A stretch of 64,000 bases of DNA from Phalacrocorax aristotelis (GCF_949628215.1 NC_134277.1:125723963-125787962); one strand, 5' to 3'. Shown: positions 13,566-26,216, counted from the first letter of the stretch. The notes: generated by a model from the letters alone, not told the origin. Translations and numbers: made by a program.

Positions 13566-15409
13566 TCTTGGCCATCCAGTATTCTTCTGACAAGTATAAC
13601 AGAGAATTTGAAGGGTGCTTGATTTTTCAGAGACTCAAGTAGCACTTATTGATGCTAAAGTATCATTAAGCACAAAATATCAAGTTTCTAGCAGTTTAAA
13701 CAACAAGCTACCTAGATTGGCAAAATAAATACAACACATAAGCGTTTAGGAACAACTGAAAAAAACTAACTCAGTTTTTATAATATTATTTTGAAGACTG
13801 GAGAAACATTTTTATGTAAGGCTTGATTTTAGGGTGAGGCATGCCAATGGCTTTATCCGACATTTTGCCTTACATGCCCTCAGCTAATCATTTTAAAAGG
13901 TAACTGGCTTATTATGATAACTTTTATAGGATATTTCTTGTTCATTAAAAGAAGTTATGCAACATGAAAAAACGTAAGTTATGGTCCTAGAGCATAATTA
14001 TTTTGACAGAGAAAACACAGGAAATCTATTCCAGAATTTACATTTGGTTTTTTGATTCCAGCCGGCATTTTACAGTTCCACTTCAGGCAGACAGAAGAGC
14101 AAGAAATAGTTAAGCTTAGATTCACTTTATAAACCATTAATTTCAATGACCAACCCAAATACCATAAAGACCTACAGAATCATCTCAAATTCACATAGTT
14201 GCTCATTTCCAGGATTTCACGGGGCTAAGAACAGATGTGTGTCAGAAATCAGGAAACTGGCTCAATTCCTTTGGGATTTTTTTTCCAGAATGGAAGCAAG
14301 GGGGAGGAAGGGGAAAGAAGAAAAACAATTTGTCTGAAACATCAGACTTTCTCCTGTCTTAAAAAGAAGCAGAGTCTTTGAGCAGAATGGCGATATCAGC
14401 TACAGCAGTCAGATCTTCATAGCTCCAGAGAAGGGTTAAGATCTCGACAGATCTATAGTTATCAGTTCTGATAAATTAGGGATCAGAGCTCTCTGTCTTC
14501 AGCATCGCCTACAGCACTTCCTCTTCCAGACATGTTACAACCAGATTAGGAAAGACAGTAGATAAGACATAAGCAGCGCAGAGGATTTTCAATAGCATAT
14601 GCTTTGAGCACCAGCAGAATATCGTCTTTACTGCTTTAAGCAATCTGCCTTTTCAGTACTTCCAGTATCTTGTCTAATACCAGCCCATACACTACAAAGG
14701 GCAAGTAATCCCCCCCTTACCCCGATTTATGAGGGGGTTTTGTATCTATATATCTCCCTTCATGTTTTCCCAATTATTTTGTTTTTTAAACTCTCCCAGT
14801 ACCTCCAAAGCCTGGGAACTTTCTATTCCACACAAGAAGTCCTTATAATACTTCAGATACTAAAGTTTACAATATACCAACTAGCAAGTTGCACCTAACA
14901 CACCTGGTAGCATGGAGGGCTTATAAAGGCAGAGGTTGTTAATGCATCTTCTTACTTTTAATAGCCTTAGACTGTCAAAAAGATTCCTTATTTCAATGGG
15001 GAGACAGGGTAGTTCACATTTTCCATTTCAGAAACAGCATACTTACTGAAATGAAGTACATCTAAGAACAAGACAAAACCCCCACTGACACTCTGTTTCT
15101 CTGCATTCATCCATTTGTGATACGTACTCATTCCTTGGTAAATGAAGAGGAAAAGCTCAAACGCAAAACCTAGCTAGTGTAAAGAACTATTCATATCTGA
15201 CATTTTGGAAATACCAAAAGGTATTATGTACAAAAACCCTTCCAAAAGCAGCCCTTTTTTGTACTTCACTTATGTGAAATCAACTATTTTTCTGCACATC
15301 ACATTCTCCAGTATCTCCCTGAACAAGGCAGCACACAACAGATCAACCAGAAAAAGTCATATTTGCCAACGTCTCTCTCCCTGTTTTTATCCCCACCCAC
15401 GGTAAAACC
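13566..15409. other. Spacer downstream of MOS, nothing recognised
   Basis: AT-rich DNA between the CR1 relic and the MOS 3' end. No frame exceeds about 75 codons. I see no further gene, structural RNA or named repeat. Confidence 0.5.
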
Positions 15410-15429
15410 CCACAGTTTTGTTAAATCTC

Positions 15430-15435
15430 TTTATT
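15430..15435 (-). terminator. MOS: MOS polyadenylation signal (AATAAA)
   Basis: The plus strand reads TTTATT, so the MOS transcript reads AAUAAA, about 170 bases after the stop codon. It lies in the context AUAAAUAAAG. It is the only perfect hexamer I found in the first 200 bases after the stop. It is likely used both for nuclear cleavage and for cytoplasmic polyadenylation. Confidence 0.7.
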
Positions 15436-15484
15436 TATAATCTTCTTATAACAAAGCAGGTTGTTGGTTTTTTTTTTTATATAT

Positions 15485-15491
15485 ATAAAAA
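15485..15491 (-). promoter_or_regulatory. MOS: Cytoplasmic polyadenylation element (UUUUUAU) in MOS 3' UTR
   Basis: The transcript strand reads UUUUUAU, 49 bases upstream of the AAUAAA. This spacing is within the range known for CPEB-bound CPEs that drive poly(A) lengthening of maternal mRNAs. Mos is a classic CPE-controlled mRNA in oocytes. The motif and distance are seen in the sequence; the function is inferred. Confidence 0.6.
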
Positions 15492-15570
15492 CAGCAACAG
15501 ACCCTTTAGCTCGCACAGGGGCTAAATTCATCATGTTTGGAAGAAAGGCAAAGGGAAAGAAAAGTCGACA

Positions 15571-15576
15571 ATAAAA
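15571..15576 (-). promoter_or_regulatory. MOS: Second CPE-like motif (UUUUAU) in MOS 3' UTR
   Basis: The transcript reads CUUUUAUUG, containing the core UUUUAU, about 26 bases after the stop codon and about 135 bases upstream of the AAUAAA. It is farther out than the optimal CPE position. It could support repression or be chance. Confidence 0.35.
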
Positions 15577-15601
15577 GAAACGGGAGGAGTCCTGCGTTTT
15601 C

Positions 15602-16651
15602 CTAGAGACTCCCCTTGAGGGCCCTGAGGCTGGGAAGCAGCTGGGCTGCGCTCAGGCGCTCCTCTACATCAGCCTTCCAGCAGCAGCTAATAATGCTCTG
15701 GAGTCTCTGGCCCACTGGCGACTCATGGAAAACAGCAGCAGCCAGCGAAGGCCGTAAGTTATAGGCTACCACAGCATAGAGCACATACTGCCGCTCACCC
15801 AGATAGGGCTGCTCTCGCATGACAATTTGCCAGAGGGTGATCGCAAACGAGTAGATGTCTGCTTTGGCAGTGACCCTCTCACCCTTGAGGAGCTCAGGGG
15901 CTCGGTGTGTGTACGTGCCCCCTTGCTGGCAAACATGGGGACTCTGGGACAAGCCCTCCTCCAGTTTCTGGGAGCACCCAAAGTCTCCAATCTTGCACAC
16001 TCCCTGCTCAGTGATGAAGATGTTTGCAGGCTTCAGGTCCAAGTGCACAATGCCCTGTGAGTGAAGGAAGGCTAAGCCAGTCACAATGTCACAAGAATAG
16101 CACGCAGTCTCTTCCATGCTCAGGGCCTTCCTTCCACATCCTCCTTCATCATCCTCACCCTGTCTCCATGCATTCCCAGTGCCATAAATGACATGGTGCA
16201 GGGTGATGTTGCCCACATACTCCATAATGATGGTGCCCAGGCTGTTCTGGCTGGCCGGGGCACACGTGGTAGCAGCCACCACACGTACCACATTATCGTG
16301 CTGTAGCCGGGCTACGTTCAGCTCAGCCCAAAAACTCTGTCGTGATGCCAGCCGGTTTTTGCTGCTCTTCTTCACCTGCTTCACAGCCACAGTTGCACCA
16401 TGGTAGGTGGCTTTGTAGACAGCACCGAAGCCACCAGAGCCTAGGGGCTGCAGGAGGCAGAGCTGATCCCAATCAATGGAGCACCAGGCCAGGCGTGGAG
16501 GCAAACGGCGGGTCCTGGCTGAAGGAACTCCCCCTAAGAAGTTTTTGCTATCTTTGCCAGGGATAACTAAGGGGCTGCTGCAGGGTCGCAAATCTGCAGA
16601 TGGGGAAAACTCCAAAGGAAGAAAACAATTAAGGGGAATAGGTGATGGCAT
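15602..16651 (-). CDS. MOS: MOS serine/threonine protein kinase, intronless
   Basis: MOS is the germ-cell MAP-kinase-kinase kinase. It phosphorylates MEK1 (MAP2K1), activates ERK and keeps the egg arrested in meiosis II as part of cytostatic factor. The frame encodes 349 residues, the usual size for bird MOS (about 346 in mammals). It starts MPSPIP. Pro2 and Ser3 are the conserved residues that control Mos stability, and this is why I chose the ATG at 16651 over an in-frame ATG at 16813. The kinase domain is complete: Gly-rich loop GSGGFG 71-76, ATP-binding Lys91 in VAVK, helix-C Glu110, catalytic loop HLDLKPAN 203-210 with Asp205, DFG 223-225 and APE 251-253. HLD in place of HRD is normal for Mos. 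The gene is one exon, as in other vertebrates, with no disruption. PLAG1 lies about 13.5 kb upstream on the same strand, a conserved arrangement. Confidence 0.98.
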   Translation of the reverse strand: MPSPIPLNCFLPLEFSPSADLRPCSSPLVIPGKDSKNFLGGVPSARTRRLPPRLAWCSIDWDQLCLLQPLGSGGFGAVYKATYHGATVAVKQVKKSSKNRLASRQSFWAELNVARLQHDNVVRVVAATTCAPASQNSLGTIIMEYVGNITLHHVIYGTGNAWRQGEDDEGGCGRKALSMEETACYSCDIVTGLAFLHSQGIVHLDLKPANIFITEQGVCKIGDFGCSQKLEEGLSQSPHVCQQGGTYTHRAPELLKGERVTAKADIYSFAITLWQIVMREQPYLGERQYVLYAVVAYNLRPSLAAAVFHESPVGQRLQSIISCCWKADVEERLSAAQLLPSLRALKGSL

Positions 16652-16813
16652 AATAAGGTGGAAAAAACAACAGGCAGTTACTAAGACAGAAAACTGAAAA
16701 GTTCCCCTGCCAGAAAGGACTCTACAGTGCCTTCCAAAGCCTTTTATCCTCTCTTCACCATTCTCCCTCCCACCCCCAAATGAACTGCATCTGTCACAAC
16801 TAGCTGAACCCAA
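16652..16813 (-). other. In-frame open extension upstream of the MOS start
   Basis: The MOS frame stays open for 54 codons upstream, to an ATG at 16813. The extension would add residues rich in Gly, Arg and Cys and ends FHLI just before MPSP. The known amino terminus in birds and mammals begins at MPSP, so this is most likely 5' UTR or promoter-proximal sequence that happens to lack stops. Confidence 0.5.
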
Positions 16814-18966
16814 TCAGGCTCACCTGGAAACATCCTTCTCCAACCCTGAAGTAAATCTCTAGAAAGTCAAGGCGAATGGATTTAAAGCTAAAAAAAACAT
16901 TAACTCACATGTATTTCACATAATCTCTAATTTCAGGAGAAAAGAAAGATGTCCTGCCCATTGAATGCCTCTAGCAAAATGCCCCGACAGTAAATAAAGC
17001 GGTGATTGATTAATGTATTTCACCATGGCTCCAGGCAAGAATGATCACCATCAGATGCATTAAACAGCTCAAAGTCATTGTCAGAGGGAGCAACTGAAAT
17101 GGTGAGTGCTAGCATTTCAAGTAGCCTATGGCAGGCACCACTGAGTATAAAAGTGTGTTCGCAGACACCTGCTCCTTAAATGTGGCTGGGACAAGGGGAC
17201 CAGTTTGACTAGTTGACTCTGCCCATGCAGGACAGTGAGCTTAATATCAGCATAAAGACAAATGATTGCTCTGCATCATCCATTAGATAAATGTAATTAT
17301 ACACAAATATTTGGTTATCTTCCCATCACATCCCATGCAGTTACTACAGGTGTGTATTTTATTCCTAGATCCTCCTTAGTAAACTTATTGCTAAATTTAT
17401 GGAGCTGTTCTGGCAGAAATCAAACAAATGTAATTTTGCCTTGCTGGTTCCAATGTTTTTTCAGAGGGGCTTTTGTTCTTTTGGCCCTGCTTTCACATAT
17501 TCACAATGCTCATGCTGACTGCCTTAAGTGTTTGGTACCTGCTGTTCTGCCCTTCCATCAGAGCACCCTTACGGGGCCTATACAGCTAAGTGCTTTTGCA
17601 TATCCCAGTAAGTATCTTTCCGTACATGTTGGCAAATATCTTGGAAAGCTATTTTCCCACCTCCTCGCCCTTCAGAACCTTCTTCTGGATGTCAGCTTTG
17701 CCAATAGGGATGCTGCCACAGGACTTCGAAGATTGGCGGTGCCTGTTTCTCCATAGTTTACCTCTAGGCACTAGCTCTGCAGGCAGCTCGTGCAGAGCTT
17801 TCCTGGTGTTCTCTGATCTTTTTAGTTTGCTTCTCTGGATGAGTAAGATGCAGCACAGAAGGGCTGAGGGAGGTTTCAGGGGTGCTCAGAACACGTGCAA
17901 ACAGAACTGGAGTGTTCTCCACCTTGAGAAGGGTTCAGTTGTTCACCTCAACAGAAAAACCTAATGTCCCAAAGGCGTCTTCTGACCCTACTTGAACTCT
18001 AGATCAGCTCAGCCAGAGGGTTTCAAAGGCATCACTCTATAGTGAATCAGCAAATGGAGAGCTTCCCCCACTGAGACTTAGGATCGTCAGGAGAAATTTG
18101 TCATTGCAATTCACAGGGAAGCAAATTTGGGCCAGAGATGAATGAGAATGGGGAATTTGGGTTGTCACCTGCTGGTGTGAAACAGATAGGCTGGAGAAGA
18201 ACGAGATAAATAGGTGCTAAAATGCATTTGTAGGAGTTGTTAACAAGTGAGAGTGCAAAGAGTTAGGGATGCCAGAGGGCCTCTCAATGGCCCTGGGTGG
18301 GACAGTCCCTCCAGAAGGGACTGACAACACAAGGCTCCTCTTCCTTTGCCCCTCCCAGAAAGGACTAGTAGTACAAAAGACCCCTGGACTCCCCTGGTGC
18401 TATCACACCCGGCGAGCTTTCTGTTGTAAAGCACAAGCCAGCCAGGTAATGCCCTCTCCTAGGGGCGGCTATCTGGCCTGAGGCACTGCTTCAGCATTGC
18501 TATGCAGTGATGCTTTGGGGGTGGGGGGAAGACCAAAGGAGCTTTAGTGTAGTTTTAAATATGCAGTGAAGTAAGCCATGGACCCAACAGGTGTTTTAAA
18601 CTCCTTTTCTGAGCAGCAGTGTGATTTTATGCTTCTGTGGAAAAGTCTTCACTTCTGATCTTTGCGGAGAAATTTTTCTAGGAAGGCAAGTTGTGATGGA
18701 AATAAAAAGCTGCAATAGCAGATGAAGCTATACTGGAGAGAGAAAGGGGGGTTTTATATGTATTTTCTCAGAGCCATTAGGGCTCTAATTCTGGCATGGA
18801 TTTCTGTGCCATGTAGTATATAAATACAGCAGAGAGACAATCTCTGCTATATATTCTCCAAGAACTTCAGCCTTCTCATGGGAGAAGTGCACTTGTTACA
18901 ACCTGTTTTCACCAGGTTAAGGTGGCAGAGAAAGCTCAAAGGGAAAGTTGGTTGAGGGAGAAGGAC

Positions 18967-18984
18967 GGATGGATGGATGGATGA
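18967..18984. repeat. (GGAT)n microsatellite
   Basis: About four perfect copies of GGAT. It is short and likely polymorphic. Confidence 0.85.
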
Positions 18985-21900
18985 AGGGTCCGAGTTAAGC
19001 TGACAACTATAGGAGCGCGTATGGAGATTTTGAATGCTGCAGAACACAGCAGTAAACTCTATGCTCATAAAACACAGGGTTAGGATTAGGGCCATTCCCC
19101 AGTTTCTTTGGTTGAAGTCTCATCTGGAAAGATATAGCAGACCTTCCGTACTATTCTTTTCAAACTCCATGCCCCCTACCCACTCTTTCCAGTTGTCCTT
19201 TTAGTAATTTTCCTGTTATCCTTTTCTGCTAGAAACCTTGATTGCCCGTTATGGCAGGGATGTTGCATTGTTCTTGGGGAACACACCGAGTTCTTGAACA
19301 GGAAGAGGGGCATATTTTGGGATCTAAACAGACGTAATATAACTTACTGTCTTGTCTCAAGCTGACAGCTGAGGACTGGAGCAGGGGGACATCCAGTGTC
19401 TTTCAATGTGAACGCAATTAGATTTAAAAGCAAACAGGCATATATCCTTAATAAACATTATTTTCCTGTGATCCAGTTGATGACCTGGCCCAGTGACTTC
19501 CCACGAGACACAATAGCTGTAGCACATCCTTGCCACACTTCACAGCATTACCACGGGTCAGAGGAGGGGGCTGCAGTATGGCTCGGGGAGCCATTTTCAG
19601 AGGGGAGCAGAGCTGCTGGGGACAAGCTGCCCCTTCCCTCCCGGCCACCCTTCCCCAGAGGAACCCACAGCATCACACCAGGCACCCATGGCAGCCTTCA
19701 ACTGTGCTGTTCCCATTTCACTGCTATTTCCACAAGTAAGAAGGAACTGTATGAACCAGAAGTCATCAGCAAAGAATGCAACAGGAACCTTTACAAGTGA
19801 CAAGAGGGAAACACACGGTCTGTGTCGTGAGGGCTGCAGTATGTCACAGTTTCCATAACCTGCGGCAGCGATGATTTTGTTCCAGGCTTATATGTCATAT
19901 TTCTACAAGTAAAACATGCTTGTGCATCTGATGCTGCAACAGCTGCCCAACCTCATCTGTGCTTCCAGCTGAGAAGGAATACAGAATCAGTCTCGCTCAG
20001 CTCACCCATTTATATTTCACTTGTATATGAAGAATATAGAAACTCTTTGTTTGCCATTACTGTTTGTTACTACTGCTGTTCATTGAGTTGCTGGACAGAA
20101 GAAGTCAGCCCCAATACCGAGGGCCTGAAAGGACTGATGTGGATGTAACCTGCCACAACAGAGGGGACACGCCAAGCACCAGTTTGATTCTGATCAAGGT
20201 GCATCGCTGCTGTAGTTCTTAGTAGCTGAAGTTTTGACTAAGCCAGAAGGACAGAACTGGGGGATTGGAACTGATTTTGGAGAGTTTAAGACTGTATAGT
20301 TATTTTCTTCTCCACAATCATGACGTTATTTCTTTGTGTATTTGTTTGGTGTACCCTATAACAAACCCTTGAAGGCCTGGCTGTTCAGTGGCTTCTAAGA
20401 ACTGCTTTACAGTACAGAGGTAGCATTGTGTTTCTACTAAATTAATTTACAATCTTGCTAAAGGAGTCAAATTTATCTCTTAAGTACTTAAATTACAGTC
20501 CTACTCTCAAAGCAACACAGTTCTTTAGCCTGTGCCTTAGTGATTTCTGAGAGGTTTTCTTCCCAGTTTTAAATCAAAGTTTTCTTTTTTCCCTATTTAC
20601 TGTCAGTCCCTGTGATCACAGTTTAGGATTTGGTGATGAACCTATATTCTTCCTGATGCATATAGTATTTCATCGTCCAAATGCTGCTTCCAGTCGCACC
20701 TCATAGACCTCAAATGATGTTCAGAGTTGCCTGAAAGCAGTTCTGAAATGATGAATCACACAGGTGTAAGCAGTATCATTATTTGAAGGCAGCCCATACA
20801 CAGGCTTGCTCTGAAGATAGACCACTGAATAACCTTTTTTTTTTTTTTTTAACCACCACAGGCACAAGCCAGAGAGAATGCGGTCCATATTTTAGAGTTT
20901 GATTGTTTGGGTGTGACAAATGACACCTCGGAATATCAAATACAAGCAAGTTTTCATTAGAGCAGTCAGAGGTAATCCCAAACGCAAAGAAGAAACACAT
21001 CTGCAAGAATTGTGATGCTGTTTTACAGCTGATCTTTGGAACAGAGACATAATAAACATTTAAAAAGGTTAAACCCTGATTTATAAATAATAAGATCAAG
21101 TTTCAAACACACATTGCCAAACAGCTGCTTGATGCTTTTTTCCTTCCCAGTAAGGTTACTCTGTGTGTTCAAGAGCACAAAGCAAAGGCTCTCCTTACCT
21201 GAACACACTGAGGTTTTAACTGGTGGCACTAGCACGGCAGGTGAAGTTTCACAGCTGATTTACCAGGACCTCACTGACAACTAGTGGACCAGGGCTAACA
21301 ATCTGGGACCGGCTGCTGTGGATTAACATCGCAGTTGCAAAAAAGCACCTTGAAACAAGCCATGAGAATCTAAACTTAGGGATAAAAAACATAAAGTGTG
21401 AAATACAGGCTCTAACCCAAAGTGATGCTCTCCGGCCATGCAAAGATGGGCACCTATCCTGGCAGGTTTACTGCTGTCATGTGGCAGGCACCTCAGGCGG
21501 TATTTTCAGCCAAACTGTCCAAGACTGGTTTTGCAGTCTTGCCCCTGCAGCAAAGCTGACTTTGCTGGGTCATGGGGAGATGACAAAAAGTAATAGTGCA
21601 ATTTGAGACTAGTAGCTTAAGGACTAGAAAAGAGCCCCAACGCTTTAATGAGAAAAATGAATCACCTACAGCGAAGGGCCCAAGGGGTAACGTTAGCGCT
21701 ATTCTACTGCTTGGTGACAGCTGCTTTCCCAGGTACAGCAGATGTAATGCTGATAACTAGGGCTGAAGTATAAAAGGGTCAGTCTCTCCCAGCAGCTTGC
21801 ACAGTCCCATTAACAGAGATGATGCCCAGCTCCATGACTCTATGTTAAATACACTGCCATAGCAAATGTTGGGGGTCCCTGCAAACACCACACCTTCACA

Positions 21901-22774
21901 GAGTCGCAACAAGGAGAAGAGGCAAGAGGATCAGATAAATTCAGTGGCTCTGAATTGATGGCACTGTGGTGGGCCACAGCAAATTATCAGAGGTCGCCCT
22001 AAGCTACGGGGTATTAAACCTGGCTGATTAAAATGGGTCGTACAGTTCAAGTATGTTCAAGGTTTGCATCAGTGAATTAAGCAGAAGCTTCTTGTAAAAA
22101 TACTGCTAGAAAAATACGCCTAAGCTGAACAGAGCACATAAACTCTGGGGCAATCCTCTAATACTTTATTGGCATAAGGAGCCAGACACCAACAGAGTAA
22201 GAGGAGACATTTTTTAGGTGAGGACAGACTTCAGTGAGTTTGGGAGTTTAGTCTGTGTTTGTCATTAATGTTTGATATTTGATATTCCTACATTAGAGCT
22301 TGCATGTTGCTCGTTTATGGCATGCCCCTTAACCATAGAGAGCCTGTATTTTATTTTCATTTTCAATGTCAGTACTTGTGAGGGAACTTAAGGATTTATC
22401 CGTGACCATGTGTGTAACAATTTAACACAAAGGCAATAAGCCAGAGGTGAGCTTAATTTCAAAGGCACAGCCTACAGAACTTTTCTGCTGAAATTGTATC
22501 TAATCCTACACAAGGATAGCTGACAAACACCTTCCTCGAGGGAGTCTGTGCACCCCACAGATAAAATTGCTGTCTCTCATAGATTAATCAAGTATTTGGA
22601 AGAAGCTCTTCCGACTTGCCTGGAAAACCACACGCTGTGTTAACTAGGAGATACCTTTACAAACTGCTTGATTCATTTTGGACTTGTGAAACACAAAATC
22701 TTTAAACTTCTTGAAGCAAACCAACCCAAAACTTTCCCAGGTTTGATTGCTGCCCCCTCCCATGCATACGGACC

Positions 22775-22840
22775 CATACACATCTACACATACGCGTGCA
22801 CACACACACATACATGTATATATAAATACATACACAAAAG
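22775..22840. repeat. Compound CA/TA microsatellite
   Basis: A core of alternating CA at about 22797-22811 runs into TACATGTATATATAAATACATAC. The flanks are also rich in alternating purine-pyrimidine steps, including one ACGCGTGC. This is a typical degenerate dinucleotide repeat. Confidence 0.8.
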
Positions 22841-25272
22841 TTTAAGCAATGTGCTGATTTTCAGAAACTGTGACTGTTCAGGTCCTCTGCACTATTTTAC
22901 ACACGTCAAGCAGAGATCTGGCCAATCTATATGAAAGTGACACTAAACCATTCCTCTTTGTACACTGCAGTTCACTGCAACAGTGAAAATCAGTGCCGTG
23001 GGCAAACCGTGAAGGATCAATTCAAATGATTTCCAAACAAGCCACAGAGTGCATTATTATAGTCCTGTTTTCAGAGTGCTCAGCTGATAGCTGATACCTC
23101 TTCAGTCCCTTCTGATGCAAACTAGCTTTGTAGCTGGTGATTTTGGGACACAAACACCCCTGAAGGAGACAACGTTGTGAGATGACGATGGCATTGAAGG
23201 ACACAACTGTTAATTGTATTTTTTTAAATACTTATTTCTCTAAAAACATTCATTTATTGAAGACACATAGACCATGACAACAAATAAATATTATTATGTA
23301 AAAATAAAAATACTGGGCAAGGTGTAATGCCTTTATTAGGAGTAGAGAAAGTTTATACCCAATTACCTGGGATATAGCACGCAAGCAGGAACTTGAAACT
23401 TCACGCTGCTGCTGGGGTCTGTCATTTTCAGCAGCACTATCCCCACTGTTGTTCAAAACACAGAAATACAGCATTGCTGCTTGTTTGCTAACAGCCCCAG
23501 CTAATGACGATAAGCAGCAGTTAAGCAGCAGTTAATCCTCCAATACACTTCTCAAACTTCTAGACCCAGACTAAATTTTGTAACAGAGCTTATCTTGCTG
23601 TCCCCCTTGCTGCCTGTTTGTGATGGCAAACCCTTGCCGCGCCAACTACAGCAACTGCCGCTTTGGAAAACTTAATTTCTATCCGAGCTACTACAATGCT
23701 TTGATTTGCAAAGTGGGGAAGCCAACAGCATGTAGCTGCTCAGCTCTTGTTAGTCCAGCAGCAGCTCTGCATCACAGTTTTGTATTTCTCTGTCAAAAAC
23801 CCCCATTCTTTCTCCTAGGGGCATGCTTACACGTGGGAAGGAAAAGAAGGAGAGCGAAGGGGGAAACTGGAATAATCTTCCTCTTCCACTTCTGGAGGAC
23901 AGCGAGACCAGGTATAGAGAATACTGAAGGACCGCTTTTCTGTACTTTCTTACACGGCTTTTGGAAAGGGGTGGTGACAGGAGAGAGAAGGGAAGATGCC
24001 TGTGGCTCTGAATTTAACAAGGAAAGCTCTGGAAGGACTGCACCGAGAGGTCTCTGGATATAACACAGATACCACCCATGCAACCCTGTTCCACTTATTA
24101 CAGAGGCTGACGGAGTTTCTAGAGGGTGTCCATTTGGAAGGAGGACATGTTAATTCAGTAACAGTGGGTGAGACCAGCTATGACAGCGAGACAATGGGGT
24201 GGATTTCTCTCGGCGGGGTGGCAGTGGGGGAATGGTTTTGCAGATTATTTCATATCGGAGAGCATCTGTAGAGCTTTTCACTCTCAACATAACGATGCCA
24301 ACCCTCTCAAGCAAGCTAGAAACCTTTGACACAGAAGTGGTAAGTCAGCTCAGAGGAAAGGGGTAGGGATCACAAGAAAGTAAAAATGTCTGTGTACAGA
24401 GAAGGCGAAAGCCAACAACTCTGTGTAACAATCATTTCTCTCAGACTGGGTTACAGCAAGAAATCTAAATAGTCAAGACTCGGAAAAGAGAGGAACCCAA
24501 AAATGGGAAAACACTGAGGATATTATTAACCAAGTATGTTCCGAAAAGCAATGAAATGTGAAATGCTCATCTTTTACTTTCCTGGTGAACAGTCTATGCT
24601 AGGGAACAAGAGTGTGGCACCAGCAGAGAGGCAGCTTTCTGCAGCTGTGAGCTGGCTGCTCGTCTGGCTGCGCAGCACCTCTTCCCCCCACGCATCAGAC
24701 GTCGGCAGCATCACAGGTGGAGTCACAGTAGGTCTGTGGGACCAACGCAACAGAGTTTCTCCTGGACGTATTTCAGAGAAACAACCCAGATGCTGTGTCT
24801 AGCACACGCCGCACCCTTGCAGTTCATCCTGCAAACTAGAACAATCTACGTAAATGACTTGCATTCATCTGAAGTGATGGAGAACCACTCACTTACGTCT
24901 CCCGAACGAGCGGTCCCACTACGGAACCCCCAAACTCACCTTCCAGTGTCTCACAGCGTTTCAAAGTGCAATTGGATGGCAAACTCAATTGCTTCCTTCA
25001 GTTCAGATCTGTCTTGTCACAGACACAGTAGCATCATCCCATTTGTTCCTTGGTGAAATCATGAAATGCAGATATTTATGCTTTAAGATTTTCTGAAAAA
25101 CTGACATTCTACCAGCCATAAATCAGAAAGACAGTTACACCTTTGCAAACTCAAAACAGCTACACCCAGCAAAACTGGACGTATTAGTTACTGTAATCCC
25201 AAACATGCAGATCAAGATTATCTATTGAAATGCCAGGCATAAGTTATTCATTAACTAAAACCATTCTGTAAT

Positions 25273-25278
25273 TTTATT
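25273..25278 (-). terminator. PLAG1: Candidate distal PLAG1 polyadenylation signal (AATAAA)
   Basis: The plus strand reads TTTATT, so the transcript reads AAUAAA, 4.9 kb after the stop codon. AU-rich sequence precedes it, as expected near a cleavage site. It was chosen as the distal end because the total length agrees with long mammalian PLAG1 3' UTRs. Use is not proven. Confidence 0.45.
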
Positions 25279-25360
25279 GATATATTTTGTGGAGTTCACA
25301 TATTTTTGTACAGCAAACATAACACTGTAGGCCACAAGAAGCTGCAGCACTATTGTTTAA

Positions 25361-25368
25361 TAGCAGCA
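25361..25368 (-). promoter_or_regulatory. PLAG1: miR-15/16-family 8mer seed match in PLAG1 3' UTR
   Basis: The transcript reads UGCUGCUA, a full 8mer match to the miR-15/16/195/424/497 seed. It lies only about 85 bases before the distal polyadenylation hexamer, a position generally favourable for microRNA targeting. Confidence 0.5.
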
Positions 25369-25890
25369 AGGTATATTTTATAATCAGGGTATGTGGACAA
25401 TAAATAGTCTGTTTCTTTGGATGTGAATGTTTAAAATGAAGTTCTGCTGCAGCTTCATAATGTGATTGCTATTTTACAGAGCTTATACACAAAAATATAT
25501 ATGCAATCTTTTTGTCTATATTTTATACAAATACAACAGTAGTTTGTGAATACATTTTAAAGTACATATACATGATAAGCAACTCGATTTCCCATATCAC
25601 AGGATAGCAAATTTTAAATGCAAGAAACATATACAAATTCAGTCTGGAATGCAGGGTTTTCTGTGGGTTTTTTTTTTCCCTCTATTTTTGACTCAAAACT
25701 TTTACCATTAAACCATTTTAGCATACAAATCCAAACAATTTTTCTACTAGCTAAAAATATAATTTCAGCAATCTGAGTCAGGTTTGGGTGTGTCATCATT
25801 CCCCAATATACATTTCCCAGTTTTTGTCTAAATTCCAAGGCTTTTAGTAATATATAGTATATTCTTCACTCCACACCATGTAAAAAGCCC

Positions 25891-25897
25891 ACATTCA
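25891..25897 (-). promoter_or_regulatory. PLAG1: miR-181 seed match in PLAG1 3' UTR
   Basis: The transcript reads UGAAUGU, a 7mer-m8 match to miR-181. It is one of four such matches in this UTR; the others are listed separately. Confidence 0.45.
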
Positions 25898-26164
25898 ATT
25901 TTAACTAGCAGTCACCTATTTTTGTGAACAAGAGCTGGGCTTGTCAGCGTTTAAATTTGCATGTCCAAAATCTTACTTTTGCAAGTGCTTATGAATACAT
26001 TGTGGTGTTGCACAAAGTTCATTAATGACAAATTAAGTCACAGTATAAAAATATATCATACAACTATAGGTCTAGTATAGTCCTTTTTTCTATGGGTAAA
26101 AATACATCTGAATGAGACAGGGAGGTTTGTAGCACCATGAGAGGAGTTGTATCCCAAGTTACAT

Positions 26165-26172
26165 TAGCAGCA
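26165..26172 (-). promoter_or_regulatory. PLAG1: miR-15/16 8mer overlapping a miR-103/107 match
   Basis: The transcript reads AUGCUGCUA across 26165-26173. UGCUGCUA is the miR-15/16/424 8mer, and the overlapping AUGCUGC is the miR-103/107 7mer. Confidence 0.5.
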
Positions 26173-26216
26173 TGATCCAATATAACAATATTGCAGGAGT
26201 GTTTCTGAGGAGATAA

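Larger units (their letters stand above)
15410..15601 (-). other. MOS: MOS 3' untranslated region (inferred)
   Basis: This short AT-rich 3' UTR follows the MOS stop codon. It contains two CPE-like motifs, a T-rich/TA-rich stretch and one AATAAA hexamer. The end is inferred as about 15-25 bases beyond the hexamer and has not been observed. Short 3' UTRs with CPEs are expected for maternal MOS mRNA. Confidence 0.6.
16814..25252. other. MOS-PLAG1 intergenic spacer
   Basis: About 8.4 kb between the MOS 5' side and the PLAG1 3' end. It should include the MOS promoter on the left. I could not pin down a TATA box or start site. No second gene is evident. Open frames of up to 164 codons (17262-17756) and 147 codons (23620-24063) show no domain or homology that I recognise. 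It contains a GGAT tetranucleotide array, a CA/TA microsatellite, a T-run at about 20836-20850 and a locally GC-richer patch at about 23740-24280. Confidence 0.55.

Noticed and set aside
15602-16813. MOS as a 403-residue protein from the first ATG of the frame
   Set aside because: The conserved amino terminus MPSP with Pro2 and Ser3 and the 349-residue family length place the start at 16651.
17262-17756. 164-codon frame upstream of MOS as a gene
   Set aside because: There is no recognisable domain, no splice or promoter evidence and a low-complexity hydrophobic make-up. Likely chance.
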